64,000 nt of DNA from Sinohyriopsis cumingii (lineage: Eukaryota; Mollusca; Bivalvia; Unionida; Unionidae), in assembly GCA_028554795.2 (NCBI GenBank), contig CM068830.1:109195214-109259213 (forward strand), given 5' to 3'. Below are positions 46,028-54,350 of this stretch, piece by piece (position 1 is the stretch's first letter; every line of letters starts with the position of its first letter). The translations under genes and the position numbers were made by a program. The notes beneath the pieces were generated by a model, which saw only the letters and a list, made by a program, of their open reading frames with translations, was not told the origin of the DNA and did not search any database.

Positions 46028-46275
46028 TGTTGTTGTTGTAGGGTTTAACGCCATTTTTCAGCACACGATAGGCTATACATGGCGGCCAGTATTAATGGTG
46101 GAGGAAGAACCCGGGAAAACCCCGGAAAGAACCACCGACCCACGAGAAGCTACTGGCAAGCTTTCTCACATACCTACATTGGCTGAATCCGAGACTCGAA
46201 CCTACGCAGACAGAGGTAAGATGGCAGTGATCCGTAACGGAGAGCGCTTTAGACCACTCGGCCACTCGGGGCCCC
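46028..46275 (-). mobile_element. tRNA-derived SINE with 12-bp target site duplication
   Basis: On the minus strand the head (from 46,275) has GTGGCCGAGTGGTCTAAAGC (A box) and GTAGGTTCGAGTCTCG (B box), as in a Leu/Ser-type tRNA. The body holds GGGTCGGTGGTTCTTTCCGG and CTGGCCGCCATGTATAGCC, and it ends in a CAACAACAACA tail. TCGTATAGAAGT is repeated exactly at 46,016-46,027 and 46,276-46,287. The layout resembles the V-SINE/Meta-SINE groups reported from molluscs (for example RUDI); I name these as likely relatives only. Confidence 0.92.
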
Positions 46276-46494
46276 TCGTATAGAAGTAATGATTGACGAT
46301 AAAGATCAGTTGGCTAAATATGAGAATCTGATCACAAATTGGTTAAATATATTTCCCGAAACAAGAATTCAGTCGATGAAATTAACAACCAAAAGTATCA
46401 CAGAGAAAATTAAATTGATATATAAGGAATTTGGAGCGACTTTAACTCACATGATACAAAAAATCCAGATCGAAGTGATTATACACTGTTAGGT

Positions 46495-47354
46495 ATTTAA
46501 GCTCGAAAAAAACAGTAACAAAGAAAAGGTGAAAAGATCAAGCTTTTAAAACTTAACAAATAATTTATTTTCCCGGAAAGTTCTGTAGAAATGAAAGCAA
46601 AAGGAGAAGAACTTACGGTTTCAAATATAGAATCCAAAACTAATCTAAAAATAATCAACGAATTAAATTGCAAAAGTTCTAGTAATAAATGTTCTAATAA
46701 TTTCAAGCTCGAATCCTGATTGAAAATCCAAGATGAATGACGATGACGTATACTGTAGTCAGTACTGTGCTTAGAAACAGTTCCTCTTAGAAATGCAAAT
46801 AATGGCACTCTGGTGTTGGAAATCCAAATTAAATTTGTAAGCAATGTCTACCAAATTTTCGGTGTGAGCACTCTTCAAAATATTTCCAGAGAAAAAAAAA
46901 TTAATCCTTTTGAAATCCAACTGATCTGAAGAAAATTATAACTCAAAATCTGGCTACTACAAAATAACATGACATCAGTGTAAAAAACCCAAAACTGAGA
47001 AAGCTCTCTCAAAGCATCTCTATTACAACTAGCAAATGTGTAGCAATGGAAAAAAAACGGAATTGCGAAATCGAAAAGGGGATCACTGATCGTGTTTAAG
47101 TCACGCACACCAAAAATTACCCTGACGACAAAAACATCATTATAAAATAAAATAGAACTTGCTTGCGAAGATTGTTACAATTTCTGAAACAAGATCAAGA
47201 TCTAGATCAACACCTGCTGTTTACGAAAGAATGATTCAGAATTAATTGTCTGGAAAAATATCTTCATTGAATAAACTTACATTATAATAGCATGTAATAG
47301 AATACAAAATTTAAAACTGACAAACAATTAAATTAAAATAAATATAATTAAATC

Positions 47355-47418
<64 letters not shown>

Positions 47419-50400
47419 CACCACTAACATATCCTGTTCGGCCAAAATCAAACTTTGCTGATGATATAACATGGAGAAATATAAAAATCAATTGTGAAGG
47501 ATTTGACGGAGGAAATGATATCTAGATAACATATAAACATTCAGAAATACTGAAATTTCATATTTGGAGTGCCAGCAGATTGTTTAGTATATCTGATGAA
47601 CAAAATATAATTTGATATGTATACCTAGACTTTTAAAATGTCATAGAAGAGCAGTCATTTATTCATTCTGATGTCTCTATTATCATTGTCGAAAGTATAC
47701 CTTGCAGGAGGGATCTTGAAGTCTTGATGCTTCACTTGATGGAACCTAAGATAAACGTTGGCCTCATGGATGGATTCAGAGTGAACTTTCATCACATAAC
47801 TGCCTCGGTTCAGTTACTGTTCTTACCCTTCATAGTGTCTTTTCTGTCATCACTGCGTGAAGTATTGGAAGATGGCTTTGATCAGCATTTCCATTATTTG
47901 AGTAAACTGAATTAGAACAAAATTGTATAAAGGAGACTTTGCTTTAAGATGTTTCTATAATTTACTTGACCATGCAGTTATAGGAATACATTACCTATTT
48001 AAAGGGAATAACAATCATCCAACCAAACAGAATACCAATATAGATGACAGGTAACAACAATTTATATTTGATATTGCTTTGGCAAGATATCCCCATCTCA
48101 CCATGTTGCCAGTAAATGTTTCCCCATTTAAGCATTACAAATAGACAGAATGAGGAACCCTTACTTGGAAAAGGAACATAATTACATACAACTAACGTCT
48201 GACATGCACACCAATATAACCGCCTTCTTGTTTTAAATGCAGAATTATGGATGCAAAGGTGCCAAACATTATATAAAGTAACGTGTACATGTATAATTCA
48301 ACAGTACATCATCACAATCCTGTGTATATCAAACAAAGCACAATCTTGTAAAAATGGAAGAAATTAACAGCATGCTAAATTCTTAAGGAAGATGACTCTT
48401 CTATGGGTCTGATTACAATGGCTTAGAAAGAAAATATAATTTCATGGCATGTTGAAGGAAATCAAAACAATGTGTAATATCATCTAATTGGTGCAGTTGT
48501 ACTAGTACCTCAGTTTGTGTAGTAATACCACATTTAGTGTAGTAGCACCTCAGTGTAGTGGTGCCGCAAGTAATTTAATAATACATCAATTAGTGTAATA
48601 ATACATCAATTAGTGTAATAATACATCAGGTAGTGAAGTAGTATCTTAAGTAGTGAAGTAATACTTCCGTTTGTGTAACAATACATCAATTAATGTTTTG
48701 CAATACATACCACAATTAGTGCAGTAATACCATCAACCAATACGAACTGCTTTTAATTATTAGCATAACTTCATTTACATATTATTAAAGGTGTCTACGG
48801 TGAAAACAAAAACCATTACAATATGTCAGTAAAACTGCACCGTTTAGTAAAGTGCAGAGTTGCCTCCCTTACACCTTGCAATGAGAGATGCCTCGATTAA
48901 TCACAGAGAATCAACTGTAAACAAGAATCCCTTGCAGGGGCTGATGCCCTACTCGACGAAAAAAGAAAAATCAGCAATTGAAGACCATTTTTTCCTTTTA
49001 ACTGATGAGTGTTAAAACTATCTTGGAAATGTTTCTGCAATAACAAGATTTTCTAATTATATTAAGTTGTGAACACAAGGGATGTCAGACTGGCACTGTT
49101 TTTTTAGGACAAAGTATACATCACTAGAAGTCTTTTAGGCTATCGCAATAATCATTCATTCAGGGGGAGTAGTCACCGGAAGGTTGTCTTGACGGCCATA
49201 ATCTTGGAAGTCAGGTCAGTACCATTTACATTTAGGATGATATAGACATCATAAGAAGTACTCAAGCGGAAAACCTCATGATAAACCTTCCATGTAGGAG
49301 GAGTAGCAATAACAAGATTTTTCAAGATGGACACTAAGGAGGACATATTGGACATTAGATCAGAACCATTTCCATTTCGGTCAAATGATATCATATAAAG
49401 TCTTTTAGTGAGAACCTCATGTTGATGTGACCAGTCCTTAGGTAAGAATCTCATGTTGATATGGCCAGTCATTCAGGATTAATAGCAACATCATGATTTT
49501 TAAGATGTCTGCCATGATGGATGCCAGACTAGCACCATTTTCATTTAGGACAAACTAGACATCATAAAAAGTCTTTTAGTGAAATCCCATGATGATAACC
49601 CCACCCATTCTGGCAAAGTAATAATACTATGATTTTCAAGACAGTGACTGTGGTAGCCATATTGAATATGCAAGAAGCCCCTTTTAATATATGACCGTGT
49701 AGACCGTGGGGTGCATGTGTGTGCAATGTTTCATGGCAATACTCCAAGGCAGTTAGGAGGAGCAGCGATAGGAACCTTGTGCTAACAGACGGATGACAAA
49801 GAGAGACAATGAACAATCCCATAAGCTCTTCTGGACTATGATCGTTGGAGCTCAAAGGTAAAATCTAAACAGATTATAAATTATTCATTTTTCTTAAAAT
49901 CAAAGCAAAATATTTTCATTAAATACAAATATAACTATAATGCACTTCTCAATACTTAAATGTTTATGAATTTGTATACTTTTCTTTGTAAACTTTAAAA
50001 CATTCACTTTGTTCCTTTACTGATAATGCAAGAAAAGCCACATAATATTATCTTAATCTCAATATAAGGCATTTAATTAGCACTAAGGTCATGCCCTGGC
50101 TATTATCGTAATATCAAGATAAGACATTTAATTAGCACTAAGGTCGTATCCTGACTATTATCTTAATATCAATATAAGACATTTAATTAGCACTAAGGTC
50201 ATACCCTGACTTCTTATCTTAATATCAAGATAAAACATTTAATTAGCACTAAGGTCATACCCTGACTATTACCTTAATAAAAGGGAAGACATTTAATTAG
50301 CACTAAGGTCATGCCCTGACTATTATCTTAATACAAGGGAAGACATTTAATCAGCAGTAAGATTATGCCCTGACTATTATCTTAATATCAAGATAAGACA

Positions 50401-51780
50401 TTTAATTAGCACTAAGGTCGAATCCTGACTATTATCTTGATATCAATATAAGACATTTAATTAGCACTAAGGTCATACCCTGACTATTATCTTAATACAA
50501 GGGAAGACATTTAATTAGCACTAAGGTCATGTCCTGACTATTATCTTAATACAAGGGAAGACATTTAATTAGCACTAAGGTCATGCCCTGACTATTATCT
50601 TAATATCAAGATACGACTTTTAATTAGCACTAAGGTCATACCCTGACTTCTTATCTTAATATCAAGATAAGGCATTTAATTAGCACCAAGGTCATACCCT
50701 GATATAAGCAATACCATACCACCTCATCTGTTGATTTGTTTTCTATAAGCGTTGTCACTCCATATTCCAAAGATTGCTTATTGAGTTAGCATTGCTAATA
50801 TTTTGCCAAACATGTCAAATGTACTAATTTAAATAATATCGAGACACAAATATCAAGAATCCAACATTCAGAATGGATAACTAGAAGACAACTATACCCG
50901 CTCTATCTTTCCTGTCATTACCTTTTATTTCAATGTGACCATGAAACCAACAATACTAGATATTTATTTTCAGGTTTGAAGAAAAAATAGTGTTTCAGAA
51001 AGATTTTAGATACTAATGAGTTATCACATTCAAGACTTTGCAAGGATTTCAATCATGAAAAGGTATCTAAAAGGTTATGAAATTTCCGTTTATTTATTTT
51101 TTTAGTTTTGACCTAGTTCCAAGATTTGAGCATGTCTGTTATTTATGCAGTAAAAGCGGAGATTTCATCCATTATTCAGTTACAGATGGTGCCGCTAGGT
51201 GCCATTGGATGTTGCATCAGCAGCTGCCTATTTCAAACAATCTGATTACATGGGTGTATGGAATATTAGATGATTGTTAGGCAAATCTTTTTAAATTACA
51301 AATATCCAACATTATATCGCATGTATTTATTAACAAAGGTGAAATTCTTGGAATGGAAACTTTTACAGTTGTGACAAAATTGATTTTTTGCTCTTCTAAA
51401 TGATGGTAGATTCATAAGCTAAATTAGGTTTCCTAGCACAGATGGCTTGGCATTTGGATCTAAAGATTACTTCTGTATACAGGATTAGAGGGATTAAAAT
51501 AACTTGGGACTGAAGATTTAGGTTTGTTCATCTGCATGAAAGTGATACATCATTTTTTTGACCACAGAGGCTTTCTGAAAGTGAAGTTATACATGCCTCA
51601 TGGCAAAATCTAAGTCCCTGATTGTGTATTGGATACAACAACCCTGATGTTGTGTATTGGGCACAACATGTGCAGGAAAAATTGCACAGTTGATGTATAC
51701 ATTAATGAGCTAAAGTCACATTTCTACCTTAAACAAAATCATGTATAACCGTATCAACCCTTTCTGGTATAGCTTTCATG
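46495..51780. other. Non-coding repeat-rich DNA between the two viruses' regions
   Basis: It holds (TA)n at 47,359-47,416, a loose TAGTGTAGTAATACATCA repeat at about 48,490-48,720, a ~150-bp degenerate repeat (GTCTTTTAGTGA, ATGATTTTCAAGA) between 49,080 and 49,700, and a minisatellite at 50,045-50,705. Short open frames have no domains. No splice-supported exon or RNA gene was found. Confidence 0.5.
50045..50705. repeat. Minisatellite, period about 55 bp, ~12 copies
   Basis: Every unit has CATTTAATTAGCACTAAGGTC and CCTGACTATTATCTTAATA. Two subtypes alternate: one with ATCAAGATAAGA, one with ACAAGGGAAGA. The TATCTTAATATCAAGATAA part is a near-palindrome. Confidence 0.93.
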
Positions 51781-52185
51781 AGCAGCAGGGAAGTTGAACA
51801 GACCAGCGTTTCCAAGCAAAATAAACCTTCCTACGCGAACTTTCTCCGTAGAAGCCTCGGAATTCACTTTTACGGCTTTCTACGGAGATCAATTTTCGTG
51901 TATTCCAGACCAGGTGCATCAGGTGTATATACCAGGTGTGTCAATAAATATAGCATCCGAGACAGAAAAATAAATTCTCGTTAAGGGAAGTTGAACAGAC
52001 CAGAGTTTCCAGCCAAAATAAAGCTTCCTACGAGAACTTTCTCCTTAGAAGCCTCAGAAATCAAAAATAACGCCTTCTACGGAAGCTAATTTTCATGCAT
52101 TTCAGACCGAGTGCATCGGTTGGTCGCGCCGTGTGTGTTAGTAAATATAGCGTTCGAGACAGGAAAAATAAATTATCGGGAATAA
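51781..52185 (+). repeat. Left end of the second virus: inverted-repeat start with 202-bp tandem duplication
   Basis: It begins AGCAGCAGGGAAGTTGAACA, nearly the end sequence of the mini-element at 20,904. A ~202-bp unit with GGGAAGTTGAACAGACCAG and GAACTTTCTCC is present twice (about 51,783-51,983 and 51,984-52,185), ~80% alike. The matching right end is outside the window. Tandem repetition in the terminal repeat is also seen in the adintovirus. Confidence 0.75.
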
Positions 52186-52227
52186 TTTTTTGTGTTATAT
52201 TTTTTGTTGCATGGTGGGGCTGCTTTT

Positions 52228-52879
52228 TCATGAATAAATTTGATCAAGACCAATTCGATACCGACTTCGTGGATCATGAAGATTGATCGTGATGAAACCA
52301 TGCGGCGTTGCCTGAGCGCGGCTGAACAAATTTTTAAATTTATTTATATCCATGTCACCGTTGCAAAAAGGTCTGATGGATATTTCTCAGCGTGTGTGTG
52401 TCTACGCCATTGAACACCGATAAAATATTACAATTGTCCCTAATCACCTTGGGAATCTGCGTATATCTCTGTGTTACGTAAATAACATCGGTGTTCTTGT
52501 GTCTGCCACGCGAGAATATCCTAGCGGGGTTGGTCTGCTTGTCCAGCATAACGTCATCGAATACAACGAGATTATTAACATCGCCGTCCAAATTTTCCAC
52601 GGATGGAGCTTCATTGATGTCTGTGATGAATTCGATTGTGCCTTCGTCGGTATTGTCACTGAATTCTTTTAACACTTGATAACAGCGTTGATCATCGACG
52701 GATGGTGCAACCAAATACAACTTGTCCCATTTTAGCCATCGCATGATCAAATTCAATAACAATTGTGTCTTACCAGATCCAGATGGGCCAATGATTATCA
52801 TTCTAATCGAATTCGGTAATACCGCATGATGTTTCACTTGCTCGCGTCGTTTCGTGGCTGAAAAATCAATTACATTCAT
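52228..52879 (-). pseudogene. ATP: Packaging ATPase of the second virus, one frameshift
   Basis: The start MNVIDFSATKRREQVKHHAV is followed by Walker A, IIGPSGSGKTQLLLNL, then YLVAPSVDDQR, Walker B VVFDDVMLDKQ, SRGRHKNTDVIYVTQRYTQIP and VDTHTLRNIHQTF. Then a one-base change in a T-run near 52,365 brings an early stop at 52,355. The next frame carries on with DMDINKFKNLFSRAQ and the family's C-terminal GFITINLHDPRSRYRIGLD, ending at 52,228. The relic at 21.2-21.8 kb reads through this point, which shows the break is specific to this copy. It starts 14 bases from the divergent PLA2 gene. Confidence 0.88.
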
Positions 52880-52892
52880 GTTACTAAAATGC

Positions 52893-53399
52893 ATGGATCT
52901 ATATTGTGTGAAGTGCCGCAAGCACACAGCTACGATAAATCCAACCGAAATCGTCACACGTAACAACAGGAACGCAATTGCAGGGGAATGTGAAGTTTGT
53001 AAGACGCGCAAGTTTAGATTTGTAAAAAAAAAACTAGAACCGGAGGAGATATCGCAGCCTCCTTAAAAAAATCTACCTGGGTTGCCCTGGGCGAAATATC
53101 CCGGAGAGAAACATCTACCTGGATATAATTATTGTGGACCCGGAACGAGAATCGATATCAGACTCGACGATAATAACCAACCATTTCAGGGTGAAGATCC
53201 GGTAAACGCCATCGATAAAGCTTGTTACTATCACGACCTCGCGTATCGCAGCGGAGATTTACAACAAAGGCATCTCGCTGATATCAAGCTAATTCACGCA
53301 CTAGACGCGATCCCTAATAAAAGTTTCAAAGAGAAATTAGCAACATGGTTGATAAAAGGCGCGATGAAAGGTAAATTAGTATTCGGCGCTGGTAAATAA
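52893..53399 (+). pseudogene. Zinc-ribbon (DUF5679-like) + phospholipase A2 fusion, one in-frame stop
   Basis: From ATG 52,893: MDLYCVKCRKHTATINPTEI, then CEVCKTRKFRF, a two-Cys-pair zinc ribbon of DUF5679 type. TAA at 53,064-53,066 stops this frame, and the same frame goes on with LPWAKYPGEKHLPGYNYCGPGT and DKACYYHDLAYRSGD. The latter two are the Ca-loop and the His-Asp catalytic helix of the parvovirus VP1-type PLA2, which breaches endosome membranes during entry. Because the PLA2 part has no ATG of its own and related proteins I recall have both parts in one chain, I read the TAA as a break. It is followed at once by the integrase in the same frame. Confidence 0.85.
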
Positions 53400-54350
53400 T
53401 ATGAGCAGATATATTATTCTCCGCGAGGATTTTGGCGAGGAAAATCAGCGATCGCCAAACTCGCTAAAGCCGCCAAAGTAAAATCATCCGTCGCTGAATC
53501 GTGGTTATCAAAACAGGCAATTTGGCAAATATATCTTCCTCCGCCTAAAAAAATACCGTACGCAAGTTTCACCGTCAGTGTCCCTAATGAGGTCCATCAG
53601 GCGGATCTAATGTTTCTTCCTCATGATACCGTTGACGGAGTCACATACAAATACGTTTTGACCATCGTCGATATCGCTAGTAGGTATAAAGAAGCAGAGC
53701 CATTATAGAATAAAACAGCAACAGAAATTGCCAAGGCATTTAACGAAATTTATTCACGATTCCCGTTAACATGGCCGAATCTTCTCCAGGTTGATCCAGG
53801 TCGAGAATTTCTTGGTGCGGTTACTTCATTGATGAAAAAGAATAATGTCAAAATCCGTCGCGGTATTGTAGGTGTTCATCACAATCAAGCTATCGTCGAA
53901 AGATTCAACAAAACGCTCGCAGAACGATTATTTGGATACCAATACGCGCGTGAATTTATTCAAGATAATCGATCTCACGATTGGGTATCAAGATTGCCTC
54001 ATGTGATTAACGCGTTAAATAACGAGACAACTCGAACAATAGCAATGAAACCTGCAATTGCAATCACAAAATCGAATATACCCCTAAAGCGAAATTCCAC
54101 AATTCAACCTGTGCTAGGTAGCGTCACAGTCAGATATTTGTATAAAGAAGGCGAGGCCGAAGGAGGCAGAAAAAGAGCAACCGACCCAACCTGGAGCGTC
54201 ACAACTCACAAAATATCCGCCGTAACAAGATCGTCAGGAAGACCAGCGATTTATATCCTAGATTCGTTAGCGCCACAACGCGGATTTACCAAAGAAGAAT
54301 TACAAATAGTACCCGAAGATACTCAACTACCGCCAGCGTCACTAATGTAG
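53400..54350 (+). pseudogene. INT: Integrase of the second virus, one in-frame stop and damaged start
   Basis: DDE integrase. The frame opens right after the PLA2 stop with QIYYSPRGFWRGKSAIAKLA, then QAIWQIYLPPPKKIP. The catalytic Asp is in VHQADLMFLPHD, the second in QVDPGREF, and Glu in NQAIVERFNKTLAERLFG. The C-terminal part has VRYLYKEGEAEGGRKRATDP and EELQIVPED. TAG at 53,706-53,708 lies in the loop after IASRYKEAEPL. No ATG is in frame before the conserved N-terminus; an ATG at 53,401 is out of frame by one base, so a one-base loss at the start codon is likely. The 3' end overlaps the PolB-helicase end by 28 bases (tail to tail). No chromodomain. Confidence 0.9.

Larger units (their letters stand above)
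44040..46490 (+). pseudogene. Origin-binding-protein type (Herpes_ori_bp-like) helicase, broken
   Basis: SF2 helicase motifs appear in order across several frames: Walker A YGMGKSETAWKSV at 44,055, RRMIVQIKSFHIVKG and VLIVDEWHGIRRQI (motif II region) near 44,600-44,690, VCNVILDADANEDD at 44,757, GEKIAVFRHYKSG and GFRVR near 45,030, then VVIYNDTPEAGVSITDARF and PTKQALHRFR (motifs V and VI) at about 45,120-45,245. The order matches the UL9-like origin-binding helicases. Breaks include a 34-bp minisatellite grown right after Walker A, a stop at about 45,041, a stop at 45,963, and a SINE at 46,028. The coding sense resumes beyond the SINE to 46,489. Confidence 0.75.

Noticed and set aside
46180-46275. 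A tRNA-Leu/Ser-like gene on the minus strand
   Set aside because: A and B boxes are good, but it is the head of a SINE bounded by an exact target duplication.
47724-47915. Possible gene at 47.7 kb (63 codons)
   Set aside because: No recognisable domain or flanking splice signals, and it lies in repeat-rich DNA.
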